A DNA stretch of 64,000 bases from Daphnia pulex (GCF_021134715.1 NC_060020.1:2728001-2792000); one strand, 5' to 3'; shown: positions 1 through 12,848, numbered from the stretch's first letter. Made by a program: numbers and translations. Notes: a model not told the origin generated them from the sequence alone.

Positions 1-117
1 GTAATGTTATTGGCATAACATCTGCCAGACAAACGGAAAAAGGATGATTATTTGTCCTAACCCAGTTTGACGTCGCTTAACTGATAACATGTTCTACACA
101 ATAACAAAACCTCACAG

Positions 118-3100
118 GAACTATTGGCTGAACTGGAGGCACTTGTCGATCGGTCCAGCAACACCGAGGCCGTCGGCTCCTGCAATAAAGATGAAACGCT
201 ATTGGCTGTCAACTTACTCGTGCAGTTCTTTTTCCGTGAACTGCGATCCCAGGGGCCAGTCCGTCGCTTCCTTCTCCGACGGATCAATCAAGAAATGGAA
301 GAAGTTCTCACTAGAGGAGCCGTTAGCAAAATTATCAAAGGCCTCAAGGTAGTATTTTCACACGAATCCCATCCTGTATTGCGGAGACTTTTCCTTATTA
401 TTCCACCTTGGTTTTTTTGTTGTTGATTTAATCGCACAGATATACGACATCGAAATGGGGTCAAGGGCGCCCTCAATCCATCAAATTGGTGTTCATAGAG
501 TTGGTATGGACGACGACAGAAAACAAATGGAGTCGGTGGATTTCGATCTCAACATTGACTACAGCGGAGGACTGGGCATAGCGATCGATGTAACACTGGC
601 CTACGGCAAATCCGCATTTCTCTCCGCCAAAGGTATATAATTCATCATTGACAGAGCTGCATTGTACCACTTACATATTAATAGATACCACGACATGTTT
701 TCATTATTCCCTTCACTATATGACGCAGTGTCTCGTCTAAAAGGGCAAGTAAGATTGAGTTTCTCCCGGAGACCCTATTCTCATTGGTCTGTGGCATTTG
801 CGACGCCGCCGCAGTTGGACGTAGACGTTACCAGCCGAGTCCAAGGGAGATCTTTTAGTCACGTGACAAGTCTTGTTTCGTCACAGGTACGTGAATAATG
901 AAAAAAAAAAAAAGAATCGTTTCTTGGATTGTTTTCAAATCAAATTACGTGACACGTAGATTCACAAATGGATTCAAAGGAAATATACCCTGCCCACCAG
1001 CCGAATGCGTCATCGACCGTTTTTTCCAATTCCCAACCAGCTCCTCCTTCCTGCAAGCTGCTCGCAAACTCCTCCGCCCACCACCACTTTGCCCATTCGA
1101 AGAGGATCCCTGGAAGTCACTGTGTTGGATATAGCTCGACTGAATCCGTTGCTCCAAGGAGACGGCGTTTACTGTACCATGGCACTAGGCATGTTTTGAT
1201 TGGATCATGTTACTATGAGTTTCGTCTTTTGTTTTGCGTTTAACGGCAACTTTTTGTATCCCGCGACAACAGACAGTAGTCCGTGGCTCAATGCTTCCTC
1301 GTCAGAAACCGAAGGGAGAGTGGTGCTAGACATTCGAATGATTCGACGCCAACATCAGTCCCTGGGAATTCAATTCCTGCAGCAGTCGTCCTCGGTAAAA
1401 GAAAATCGTTTAGCTTTATAATTCAATTGTCAAAAGAAGAAGGGGGAAACAAAGTTCGACTCCAAAGGAAACTACATATAAATGAAACTTTATTTTTCAG
1501 CCCGAGTCTTCGCCACTAGAAGAATCGGTTAAAGAATGGAAACCGGTTAGTCAGCATGGAGCTTCTGTTTTGGAGATCGAGTCAGGCTCGGCAGCTGAAG
1601 AAGCAGGTCTCAAGATTGGTGATGCTATCTTGCAAGTAGACGAAACCGTTGTTCGATCGTCCGACGATGTCGCCAGAGCCGTTAACAAATCAAATGATCT
1701 CTTTGTCATACTACGAGTTGATCGGGCAATTGGACGAAGGAGAGGGTCTATGGTAATGCGTCAATCAGTTAGAGATGTAGGCGATTTGAAATTTTAAGCT
1801 AATTTTTACGTTTGTTCTCTTTGTTATAGATGCGCTACGATGGGATCACGCCATCGATAACTTTCGGTACCCACTAACTTCATCGATGAATAAGTTCCTC
1901 GAATCTTGGCACTAATACCTCATTTTCTAGATGGCTCGGACGAGAAATCCCTGGCAACTGCTGCTGCTGCTTCGTTTCTGCTGGATGAGTCTGGATCACT
2001 TCTTCTCCCTCCCGCTAATAATCTGACAGCCACTAATAAAATCAATCACGGATTGGATATCAAGCGTACCACAACTCATCCGCTAGGAAAAGTATATATT
2101 CCGCTTTCGTTTTTAAGACAAGTTTATTGACGTCAGTAATCCAATTAGTTGAAGCAAACCGAATGATAATAATTATTAAAAAGAAAAAAAGTATGTCACG
2201 GTCGTTTTTTGTAATGTTTGTGCTTGTGTGGTTAGGTGATTCATTTAGGTGACACTCTAAAATTTCAAGTATTGCCAGCTGGCCACCACCGCTTTCTCAA
2301 CTTGTCCATATGGTTGACCGGTGTACCTGCGGTCGAAGAGACGACGTCCGGGAAAAGTAGCAGCAGCAAGTCCTCTTCATCAACGACGACCAGTCCGAGT
2401 AAATCGTCCGTTGCCAAGTCTAATTTAAGCAATTTGTTCAAGAAACATTCGCCGCTTCATCAACCGGAAACCAAAGAACCCAGTGGAACCAAAGAACTGC
2501 ACTCCAAAGATATCCCGATCGGTCACGTCAACATTTACCTCCCCGAAATTGCGGCCGACTGCCACCTCAACACACAGGGTCACCACATATCTACCTATCA
2601 GCTGTATCCGGCGGATGTCAAGACGAGTTTGGGGTACGTCATTGGAAATTTTGGTGATATGAATTTTTTTTATCTAGCTATTATGTTTGTGTAGTCGTCA
2701 GAATCCGTCGAGTCAGCAATTGGGATTCGATCCTCGCCTCTGCTATGGAGATGTTTCATTATCTTTCGTCTATCGCCCGGATAAAGAGGATGAACCTCCA
2801 TCTCCTGATTTAGATTCTGATATAGTTGATGGAATTCCTTATCCACTCTCCCCTTCACCTCATCCATCTTCAGTACATCCGCTTTCCCCCCTCATTGAAA
2901 TGGCCCGTCCTGCCGTCGATATTGTCGTCAATGATTCGATGCCGATGCATAACTTCGTCCTCACTCAATTCATAAACGTCCGTTTGTGCGATTTCTGCCG
3001 GAAAAAGGTTCCCATCTTCATTTTGTTTAGAGAAAGAGAGAGGTCAAACAATTTCTATTTTAAATGTCAATCGTTTTCATTTACAGATTTGGTTGAGAGA

Positions 3101-3841
3101 AGCGCTGCAATGTCGCAACTGCGAACTAGTATGCCATAAAAAGTGTATCAAGCGTTATCCCGATCGGAAATGGTGCGGTCTAGATGATTTCTTCATTCCC
3201 AACATCCCCATTGCGACAGACACACCCAAGGTTCGATTGTTATTGATTTTTATTGAACTTTCACTCATGTTGTTTTTTAAGGCAATGTTAATTTTTTTTT
3301 TGTACAAAACTTCATCAGGTCGATCCGGAAGAAAATCCTTTTTTATCAGCGGAAGATGATGTCGATGAACTAGTGGAATTGGAAACGGCCGTCGAGCGGT
3401 TGCAGTCCCGTGAACACGATGAGTCGCTGATGCGTCTGGCCAAGGACTCCGGCAAGGAAATTTACAGTCATTTAAACAGTGGCCAACGCCGAGCCAGAAT
3501 CACTTCAATGGTCCGTTCAGTGTTGGAGCGGGCCGTTTGTTAAGAGCACAGAACGTTTTAAAACTAATAACTTTTTATGTCTTGATTTTATGTCGATGTA
3601 CACACAGCTTCAGAGACTCGAATCGGCGACCGAAATGGAAATTCTCCGTCGCTACGAGTTGGCCGCTCGTTTGGATCGACCCGATGGAACTCCTTGGTCC
3701 GGCGACGAAAGACAGAAACTGGAGAAAGAAGTGGACTTGTGCGAAGCAAGGCGACAGGCTCTCGTCCTACTCCTCCTACACTATAGTTCCGGATTGCAGA
3801 ATGTCGAAGAGACGGAACGGGACTCGAAACTTTGTGATTGA
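118..3841 (+). CDS. PDZD8: PDZ domain-containing protein 8 (PDZD8-like), 3' part; 5' end lies outside the window
   Basis: Thirteen exons join in one frame: 118-348, 440-632, 729-886, 960-1188, 1273-1394, 1501-1752, 1830-1866, 1931-2091, 2236-2633, 2695-3007, 3087-3230, 3319-3510, 3608-3841 (2664 nt, at least 887 residues, TGA stop). The order is the end of an SMP lipid-transfer domain (exons 1-5), a PDZ domain in exon 6 with a typical core (EIESGSAAEEAGLKIGDAIL), a low-complexity Ser/Thr linker and C2-like segment (exons 8-10), a C1 zinc finger in exons 10-11 (His, CDFC, CRNC, HKKC and a final WC) and a C-terminal helical region. In animals PDZD8 is an ER protein that tethers ER to late endosomes or mitochondria and transfers lipid through its SMP domain. 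The window starts with GTAATG, which looks like a donor, so 1-117 is probably the end of an intron and the N-terminal exons lie upstream. One intron uses a GC donor. Confidence 0.93.
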
Positions 3842-3986
3842 TTGATTTTTTTATTTTATTTTTTATTTTAAATTTACTTGATGCGTGCTTGGGTTGTATT
3901 AACGGCCTTAAAACGCGATCGTCCATTTTCCCCTTTTTTTTTTTCAGTGTCCGAAAGCATTAACTGAAGATACACATTCCACCGTT

Positions 3987-6900
3987 TCATTCTCGTTTGA
4001 ATCGTCGAGATGGCCCATTTTTGGTTTTTGGCAACGAAAATAGCAACTCTAAACTAGGCGGCTGACAGTAAGTTGATCCCATTTGGTATTCATAGCCGGG
4101 CTTACACTGACACACATAAGGTTCAAAGTCCAGTCGATTGTCGTTGACGGAACTGACGTCATTGGTTCCGACTCCACTCGCCGCTGCCGCGGGCACTAAC
4201 CATTCATTCCACTGACACGGGCCCTGACTGAATGGCTTGAAACACTGAACTGTGCCGTTGTAACTGACGTAGTCTTCCGGGCAAGTGCAAGCAGGTGTCA
4301 ATCCATCGCCGGATCGCAAACTGAAAAGAAGATCTCCCTCGCATGGTCCGGAAGTTTCGTGAGCGTAGCATTTTCCGTCCGCCGGCCAGTAGTGCTGAAG
4401 ATTAGTGGTAGAACAACCGCAACGACCCCGATATCCGATTCCGTGAGCATCATCGGCCAAAATGATTTGCCCATCCAGACAATGCCTAATTAAGGACAAG
4501 GAAAGAAGAAAAAAACGTATTAAAGCGGTCAGCTGAATGCTGTTTGATGGATTCAACAAAAATTTGATATCAAACCCCTGGGTATGGATTCCGTAGCAAC
4601 GCTGGGATTCCGGCAAATAAAGCTCTTGCCGAGCGCAGGGATTTTTCCAGCAAATGCCGTAGGATCTGATGTCGCCCTCTTCGCTGCGGATGAAAAAATA
4701 ACCGGAGCGGCAAGGCCCCTGAGTGTATTCCCGGAAGCATTGATCGTCTTCTTCGCTGTAAACAAATCCCGGAAGGCAGTAACAAGAAAGACTTTGTTTG
4801 ACGGAATTCCGCCGATTGTTGGCAACCGGTTGCGTGTTCGGATACACTTTTCGTGCTTTGGAGCCCTTCAAACGAGACGACTGAGTAGGACGAGCAGATG
4901 CCGGCATGGAGTATTGTGGTAAATCCAGCGGGTGAGATGTCAACCACATGCCAACGCTGCATGGACCTCGTGTGTATTTTTCAAAGCACTGCCCTGATTC
5001 CGCATGATAACTAGGCAACTGCTTGGAACAAGAGCACTGTGTCGCCTGGGCTGACTGATTGTAACCGAAGACTTCGCCCAACTTACACGGACCTGAGCAG
5101 GTGCGAAATTTGTATTTAATTATTGGGAAATCCCGTGGACAGTAATTGGAAATGTGATGAAAAAACCCACCATTTGTGTGGTGTTCGTGACATGTGGCGC
5201 TGATGGGCCAAAAATACGGACGCCATGAACTGCCGGCCAAAGTGTCGTTTTTGACTGAAGACTGGTAAATGATTGCCGATTGGCATCCGCATTCCGCCTG
5301 TTGACTGACGACGTTCCAGCGGAAGAGAGAGCCGCTCTGACAAGGTCCTTGGCTGTCGAATGGATAGCAAAGTTCCGTTGCCGACCAGAATCCCCAATTG
5401 GCCGGGCAGTAGCCACGCTGCTTGCAGTGAACGAAACCAAGAGGTTCCACTTTGCTGGGCTCGTATTGTTGACCCAGCCAAGCCTGTAAAATCAAAGCGC
5501 AATCAAGTGTGGTGGTTAGCAGAGCCGCGCAATTTTACCTAGACATCAAAATCACGCAGCAGCAGCTACAAGATGCATACAGAGAATCAGAAAGAACGTT
5601 AGATTCTTAACCCAGATCTGTTGTGATGCGGTAGAACCAATCAAACACTGCCCGGAGCGGACATAGGGGCTGTCCATATATTACGTAACGCAATTTTTCA
5701 CCTTTTTGGACCCCCCCTCCCCCCCTTGTCACGGATCGTAACAAAAAAACAGACACCCCCCCCTTCTAATTACGTAACAAAAAACAAAACCCCCCCAGTG
5801 AATTTAAAAATACAAAATACAAAATTTTCTTGATTAAAGCCATGTATTTGATGTTACATGGTACAAACTCTTAGATAGGCTCAATAAAGAAGATGAAGGC
5901 ACTAAACAGACGAACCATTTTAGTTACATTTTAGCGTGGGAAATCGATATTTTTGCCACTGTTTTAACTTTTTTTAATTGAAAAAAATTTTCGGCCTTGC
6001 TACGTAACGTTTTCAAAACTCCCCCCCTCCCCCCTGTAACATTTCGTAACACTTTTTGCAACCCCCTCCCCCCCCTCATCGCGTTACGTAATATATGGAC
6101 AGCCCCATACTCATGAAATAGTAGACTATCTATAATGTGTGCGAACGAGTTTATCTTGCTTGAGCTGAGACTGCTCTCTGGCATGGACCGCTCTGGATTT
6201 CTGTATATAGCCGACAGAGTTGACCGTTAGTCGAAAAAATTTGGATTATAGACTTGTTATATTGAGGTTAAGATCGCCAAGTGTATAGGTGGAATTGGTC
6301 GACTAGTTAAATGTCGCTAGTTGTTGGCGACAACGGCAATAGTAAAAGAAATTGCTCCGAAGAAATATAGAAGGAAAAGAAAAAAAGAAGTTCAAGGAAA
6401 AGACAGATGTTACGTAAGTACAGTATCGTCCAAAAAAATCCGAACGCACCTCTTTTTCAAAAGCCCAGTTTAATGTATATCTTTTGTTTTAAACATTCAA
6501 GCCTTCATATTATGTGTAGAATTAATTGTTTTACAAAGTTCATTTTTTAGAATTAAGAAAAATTTTTCGAAATATTTTTAAAAAATAAAGAAAGAGACCA
6601 TGGTGTTCGGATTATTTTGGACAATACTGTACACGCTTCCACGCCATCAACGCGCTGGGGTTAACTGTTCGGAAATGTAAATAACAATAAAGGAGAACCG
6701 CTGAAGACGAGTATTAGCCGCTGGACTTTTTTTTCTTTTTTTTTTGCTGGGCTAGTAACTAGTGTAGTGCACGGACATACACCCTGTAATGAGAACAGTA
6801 TCAGTAGCATAACGGAATATTAGGAGAGGCGGCCTACTTAATGTATGATCGACTTTTCGGGGTTCCCTTATTTTCTCTCTCCCGCGGGAAATTTGTTTCA

Positions 6901-7689
6901 CACGTTACATCAGAATATGGGGAAAAGACTGTCACCGCCTATATGGTGACTGTCCCACATCCTACAGCATCTTCGCACTGATGGATGATGAGGATGACCA
7001 ACTGACCTGTACTTGATGAAGCGTCCGACGGAGTGGATCTTGTCGCTGCATTCCACGTGACTGAACTTCTTGGCCGGGGTGAAGGAAACTACCTTCGGGA
7101 CAAGGGCCTGTAAACATGTAACGAGCATCGCATGAAATCTTTTTCGTGCGGAAACTATTTTAAAAAAAAAGTTAACCTGGAGTGAAAGGCTCGTAACATC
7201 GTCCATCTTCTTCCCAATAGAGCCGGCCAGACGGGCACTGACATTTAGCCTCTTTGGTTGACGAATCAAAGACCAGCTCTAAAGTGGCGGGACATGGATA
7301 TCCTTGCTTGAATATCGGGTAGCATTTCCCGTCTGATTTCCAGTACAAATACTGCCACGAAGCCTTCCAAGAATAACAAATATTTATGTTAAATCATATT
7401 ATCACACACCCTTTTCCATTGAAAGAACTGGATGAACTTTGAATTTTCTTGAAAGTTAAACAGTTTGTTTTTTTCTAACTATCTTAAACGATATGTTACT
7501 TGGAAAGAGATAACAGTTCTGACGTAGTCTACTTGGAAATTAAAAAAAAAAAAAATAATAATTCCGAACCTTGGCACACGGATTGATGCGAACATCCGCC
7601 CATTCCGGCGGGATGACTGCAGCTCTTGTTTGACCGAAAATAGCGATCACAATCGCCGTTGAAATGAAAAGCACAGAACAATTCGTCAT
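3987..7689 (-). CDS. Secreted Cys-repeat protein, DUF4789-like
   Basis: Six exons, read 3' to 5' on the plus strand: 7570-7689, 7177-7363, 7007-7107, 5171-5483, 4576-5092, 3987-4485 (1737 nt, 578 residues, TGA). Introns of 78 and 90 bp separate the last three exons. Residues 1-23 (MTNCSVLFISTAIVIAIFGQ, then TRA) form a signal peptide, so the protein is secreted or cuticular. The mature chain has about ten repeats centred on a G-P-C or G-x-C motif (GPCPEGSF, GPCQSGSLF, GPCKLGEVF, GPCSVGMWL, GPCRSGYFF, GPCEGDLLF and others), each followed by C-x-C and W/Y-x-x-D/E-x-x-C-Y/F. This spacing matches my knowledge of the arthropod DUF4789 family, whose function is not established. The first ATG of the exon (7728) is possible; 7689 was chosen because it gives a clean signal peptide and an ACAAAG context. 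The large 5484-7006 intron carries two MITEs. Confidence 0.85.
5666..6106. mobile_element. Non-autonomous DNA transposon (MITE), copy 1, 441 bp
   Basis: The ends are perfect 26-bp inverted repeats starting GGGGCTGTCCATATATTACG. The flanks read ATA on both sides (5663-5665 and 6107-6109), a 3-bp target duplication. Homopolymer C/G tracts lie just inside both ends. No transposase is encoded. It sits in an intron of the DUF4789-like gene. Copy 2 at 53222-53662 is its reverse complement with the same length. A 3-bp non-TWA duplication is compatible with a CMC/Chapaev3-type element, but the superfamily is not proven. Confidence 0.92.
6421..6629. mobile_element. Tc1/mariner-like MITE, 209 bp
   Basis: Inverted repeats of about 25 bp run from CAGTATCGTCC at the left and, read from the right end, CAGTATTGTCC; they differ at two positions. 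Both sides are flanked by TA (6419-6420 and 6630-6631), the duplication made by Tc1/mariner transposases. The start CAGT and the GTCCAAAA/TCCGAAC core resemble Tc1-like termini. There is no open reading frame of note. It lies in the same intron as MITE copy 1. Confidence 0.85.
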
Positions 7690-8808
7690 CTTTGTTTTGA
7701 TTTTGTCAACTAGACACACTGATAACACTGGACAAAGTCATGTACTCGCAAAATTCGACACTTTGTTGGTATACTCGGAATGATTAAATCTCAAAAATTA
7801 TTGAACGTACACAACATCAAACTTGTTGAGTGTAAATAAAACCATTTCGCAGTAGTCATCCCGTCGCGGGACTGTGGCTATAGCGCACACACAAAACACG
7901 AGCACCCAAACCCGGTGACTGTCGGATCACGAATGACTAGACCAACGCCTGTTTTGTTTTGTTTTATTGCACGCTTCTCTCTCTTTCTCGCTCTCCATCA
8001 TCTGAGCGTGAGAGATATACTCCCGCGTGAAGTAGAAGAGGGACAGAGAAACCCGATTAAAGGAGAAGGGGGATAGTATAGATAATAAAGAAACGAAACT
8101 TTCTCCAAGTGTCGACGAAAGAAGAGGGAGGAATAAAGTCCGGCGTTCTTATTGGTGGCCAGCACTATTAAAGAAGCGACACCGCAGCCGCCGCCACTAT
8201 CTATACACTATACGTCGTTACGTATTATTTTTTAAAAAAAAGAGAGCGCTGCTTCATCTCTTTTTCCTTGGCGCCGATGTACCACTAACCCGAATTGTGG
8301 AACACTTGATGACTTGCAGTATTATACGTACGGAGCGGCAGGTGGCCATTTTCTCTTTTCTTCTACTTCTTTTTTTGGACCCAAAAGATAGTTGTGCATT
8401 CAGTCGATCACGAAACGATATTGGTTCGTCACCTAATAAGGGGGACTGACCAAAACGACATTTTTTGGAAGACCAACGAGAAATGTGTATTTTCCGTATT
8501 GTTATTGGTACAACTTTGAAATTGTCTTGTCGTTCAACAACCAGGAACTATATAGAATTAAAAGCGGAGGGTATAAAATATCAAACTTAATGCCGTTTTT
8601 ATTAATCGAACACGCACACACGTTATTTATTTTGCACGGCCTAATCCGCCGAAAAAGTTGCTCAACGAAGAGAAAATGGATGTCCGACGAGGAGGTTGGA
8701 CAAGTTGCGGCAACGGAATTCGATCGTTGAATGTATTAGTCTATGTACATATAGGCATAGAAATGTTTGTTGGTTAATATTGATCATGAATCAGTATTGT
8801 TGGCCGGT
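7690..8808. other. Non-coding: 5' flank of the DUF4789-like gene and 3' flank of the carboxypeptidase
   Basis: I see no convincing coding exon. The region just above 7689 is the leader and promoter of the minus-strand secreted protein. A minus-strand AATAAA (tttatt at 8626-8631) lies about 180 bp past the carboxypeptidase stop and is a plausible polyadenylation signal. Confidence 0.6.
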
Positions 8809-10826
8809 TCAGCACGCTATGAATACCTTATCATTTCCACGCCTCAACGACACATTGACCAGAGTAGGGAGACCTTCTTCCACCTGGAATGTCTGCTCGA
8901 ACGGTAAGAATCCATCAGCTTCGACCTGTTAAAAAAAAGCAATCAAGAATTTTGCAATTAATCACATTCTGATATTGTTTTTGAATAATTGAAGAGACCG
9001 ATCTGGCAACGGGGATTTATGACCAAAGGGGATAGCAGACGATGACAAATTGTTTACTTGATTGAGTGTGGAGGGAGAAAAACGTGCATCTAAATCAACT
9101 CCAGGAAACTGAAACTAGTGAACGCTCATTGCATGCAGGTAAGTGAAATTCTAAGCTGTTATTAAGTTAAGAACGCTGGATTTTTTTGGGGGGAAGTGTT
9201 GCCCAACGAAAGGCAATTTAGATATTTTGATTGAGTGATTTATTTACGCACCTGAAGAATGTAGACTCCCGGCATGAGAATACGCCAGAACTCGCCCAAG
9301 GGAGTAGTTTTCGAACCGAAACTGCGACCTTTGATTCGGATGCTGGCGTTTGGCACGGGATTGTTTTGGGAGTCAAACACCTGGCCACGAACTCCGCGGT
9401 GAGCTTCGTTCAGATACTTGAGCATGGCTTGTTTGTTATCTTGCCAGTATTCGGGCAGTGTTTCGCCTTTTGGGTACTTGCAGCATCCGACTTCCAGCGT
9501 CAATTCCATAGCTCCATTCCAGACGTAGTTGAAATCCTGCATGCCACCGGCCAGGTAATACCAAGCGGCTCCGTTGGTTGTTCCGTTCGGGAAAACCGTA
9601 TCACCGGGGAAACAAGCGCCGGCCGAGTGCATTTTGCGATGATTGAACGAGTACATTGTGGCAAGGTGTCTGAAGGTGTCGTCGTCGGGAGTCAAAGACG
9701 GCTGATAGCGTCCAGCACCCAGATGAGGCAAGTTGAGCGTGACTTCCTTGTTGTCGAATGGATAAGAAGCCACCAAAGCCCCTCCGTGAAATGCAGCAGA
9801 CAGGACAAACTGTCTTTGACTCATCCATCGAGAGATTGCGTTGGCTTCCGGTTGTGCATCTCCATTGTTTTTTCCGCCTTTGAACAGGTCGGGGAAATTC
9901 CGGTTCAGATCTTTCCCGTTGGCGTTGTATCTATACATCGAAAACAGTGGCGATAAAAGGAATGAAAATAGATATTTAGAGAATCGATCGGACTTTTTAT
10001 GTTGGATGTGACGTCATGGAACGCCCACTGAAACTGAATTGGTTTAGAACGCCCTTTTTACGTACCTTCCTTGGACGCCCCCGCAGTCACCTTCTCTTGA
10101 CACTTCAAAGCCATCGGGATTCATCGAAGGCATAATGTGAATGTTGGTCGTTTCCATAAGAGACCTGACGTAATCGTCTTGCGGGTAATTCACTAGGAGA
10201 TGCTGATGAAGTAGAAATTCGATTTCAGTTATTTTTTCATCTGTCGCTCGTGCATAATTGATATCGCCAGGTTATGAATAGATGTAGTATATACCTGAAT
10301 CAAGCGTAGAAGAAGTTCTCGGCCTACCGGCTCGTTGCCATGGATATTTCCGACGTATTTCACCTCTGGTTTCAGTAGCGTCTTTTCCGAAGGCGTCGTA
10401 GAAATAAGTAAAACCCACAGCTCCCGCCCTGCACGAAAATAATAAACAAGTCAATCAATTATGGATGCGTAGACGCTTTGATGTAAGTAGACCAGTACGA
10501 AGGAATCAGGACGAGACCGAATCGACCAGCCGTATATATTTAGAGTCAATTCTTTTACCTTGGACAGATTGGCCAATCGAATAGAGTGACGTCAATTGAG
10601 GATATGCTGCATGGACTGCTCTGAGATAAGCAGTCATCTCATCGTAGTGATGGTAACCCACGGGATTGAGACGGAGGGCCGGTGGGACGCCAGCAGCGTC
10701 GTCTAATATAATTCGAGGATCTCTCAACCACTGGCCGGATGGTTCGTCGAAAACGATCGAATCCCGCAGTGACGCTCCGTGGATGGCAACGAAGGCCAAT
10801 TGGATTAGTAACAAATGTTTCAGCAT
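8809..10826 (-). CDS. Secreted M14 metallocarboxypeptidase, N/E (regulatory) subfamily
   Basis: Five exons: 10559-10826, 10295-10428, 10066-10202, 9252-9930, 8809-8925 (1335 nt, 444 residues, TGA). An N-terminal signal peptide (MLKHLLLIQLAFVAIHG) is followed by the peptidase domain. The zinc ligands are seen as H119 and E122 in NIHGNEPVG and H228 in AAFHGGAL. The substrate-binding NPDGFE and NRNFPDLF motifs are present. The catalytic glutamate is E326 in MELTLEVGCC. The last ~100 residues form the transthyretin-like beta domain typical of the CPD/CPE/CPM/CPN group. Such enzymes remove C-terminal Arg or Lys from peptides in the secretory pathway or outside the cell. There is one catalytic domain only, so this is not a multi-domain carboxypeptidase D. 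I see no obvious membrane anchor at the C-terminus. Confidence 0.93.
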
Positions 10827-12848
10827 CTTTTTTTTCCAGCTATTTTGGGGAAATCCAAAGAGTTAAACCGATGACCTCTTTTCTAGTCAAAAGCTGCTGG
10901 GTATAGTTCTCGTTTTTTAAATCCTTGTGGCACCTATAAAAGATTAGAAATAAACCTTGAAACCGGATCGTTGAAATTATTTTTAAAACATTAGTTCATT
11001 AGGGAAAACAAAAACCGCAAATGTACGTAGGGCGGAAGTATCAGGGGAATGACGTCACACGTTAACAACAAATAAGCGACACTCTATGCAATCCGTTTGT
11101 GTGTGTGAAAGGAGAGAAATCGCGACTCGCAAGAAGGGAAAGCGACTCCCAAATACTGGAATCTCCTTTTTCTGCAATAACGTGTTCTTTTCACCTATTC
11201 CAATCAGTTCACATTTGGACCATTGATTTAGCCCGATTACCTCATTACAACCAATGCACTAGCGATTGTTTTCCCATTGCTCAAAAGATAGAGCCACATT
11301 TGCAATTAAAAGGAGAAATTTTTTGGCGAAGTAAGACACAGTTGTGGGATCAAATTTCTAATCAGAACATGGAGCATTGTTCCAGATTTGTGGTTTTTAC
11401 TACCACCGTCGATAGGACACGCTTGATTTCATAGATAACGTTACACTTACTTTTTGAATTTTTTTTCCACGAGAAACCCAACAGAGAATCGAGTTGGTTT
11501 TCTATACAGGAAGTGCCCACACAAAAAAAACGGCGTATGTGATTTCCTTAGTTATAGCTGCAAGGTGGCAAACGAATTTCACGTCCGTCCGGATCGGAGG
11601 ACACAGAAGAACTGGTGGTCGGGACCTTTTTGCGTCTGGGCCAAACCTTCCTTTTTCTGACATTTACGGGGCTTGAAGGCTGCAACCGTTTGTTATGCAG
11701 TCGGGGTCACTCCCTCCCCCTCCTTTCAAACCCACGTATTATCTTTTTTCCTCTCTAGAGAGAGAGTAGGTGTATAGAGAGGCACGACTTGGATACAAGC
11801 TGAACTAAAAGCTTAAACTGATTCCTTCTCAACCGAATTCATTTTTCAAAACAAAAGATGTTTCTCATCCGATTTCAACCTCTGCTCAAAAGTTCACTGA
11901 ACTGGATAGGAAACAATCAGATACTGCAACTTTTCTGTAATCTATTTCAAAAGTCGAAAAGAGAACAAGGGGAAATCATTGTGCTGATATATACCAGACA
12001 TTTTGGTAGATTTATTCTCCCTCTTTTTTTTTCTTCCAAATGGGCCAGGTACCGTTATAGCGCTGGGATTTCTTCCTGTATTCTACCTTTTTCCCCTACC
12101 CTATACATTTATTCATTTTTACCACCGATTCTTATTAAGCCCTTAAGGTCATGTAGCTCTCGAATAATATTACAGCCATGAAAGAAACTCCGTTATAGAG
12201 AGCTCTAGTATAGCTAGCTCTGGATCATCGTTTTGAGAGAAGGATGTTAGTGACACAATGGTATATTTTAAAAAATTGGGTTGGTACTGATAAAAGCTGG
12301 AAAAAGTCTGTTTTCCTGTTTCCTGTAGGATGGCCCCGACTCGAAGAAACCGACGAGAAAAACCGATTTCGCCATCATTTACAAACCCGCCTTTTTTTGA
12401 AAGCTTATTTTCTTTTTCCTTCAAGGACCGGAATAGAACCGTTTCACGAATCGGCGGCGTTCGTGATCGTGCAAAAGACGGTGTTGACGCGATGATTGTG
12501 TGTCGACTACTAAACTTGAACTTGTCTATCTCTGCGATCGAACTTTGTTAGCTTTATTTCGTTCTAGAGAGTGCACGCTCGTTGCTTTCCCAGTATTCTC
12601 CTTTTTCCATCACCTGACGGTGTATACGAAAGCGTGTGTTGGGACGCGCTGAAAAACGTATAAACCCTCCGTGACACACGACTTCCGTCGCGTTTTCACT
12701 GGCTCCTATATTTGTTCACTCTCGTTTATGGGTCGTGACGCAAGTCATGCTCAGCACTCGACTCGACTTGGTTGGTCAAATATGGATACGTGCGTCGGTG
12801 ATTTCCCGTTTCCTTTTCCGTAGGGAGGAAAAGATTTAAAACAATAAA
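10827..12848. other. Non-coding upstream region of the carboxypeptidase
   Basis: This stretch of about 2 kb has no exon I can support. Its open frames are short and lack splice sites or family signatures. It should include the carboxypeptidase promoter near 10830-11100 and possibly a plus-strand promoter near 12660 with a TATAAA at 12659-12664. Confidence 0.5.

Noticed and set aside
5924..6184. An 86-residue minus-strand open frame
   Set aside because: It lies almost entirely in the MITE, including its homopolymer tracts, and has no family signature.
9231..9956. A 241-residue plus-strand open frame
   Set aside because: It is antisense to the main carboxypeptidase exon, whose catalytic motifs are on the minus strand.
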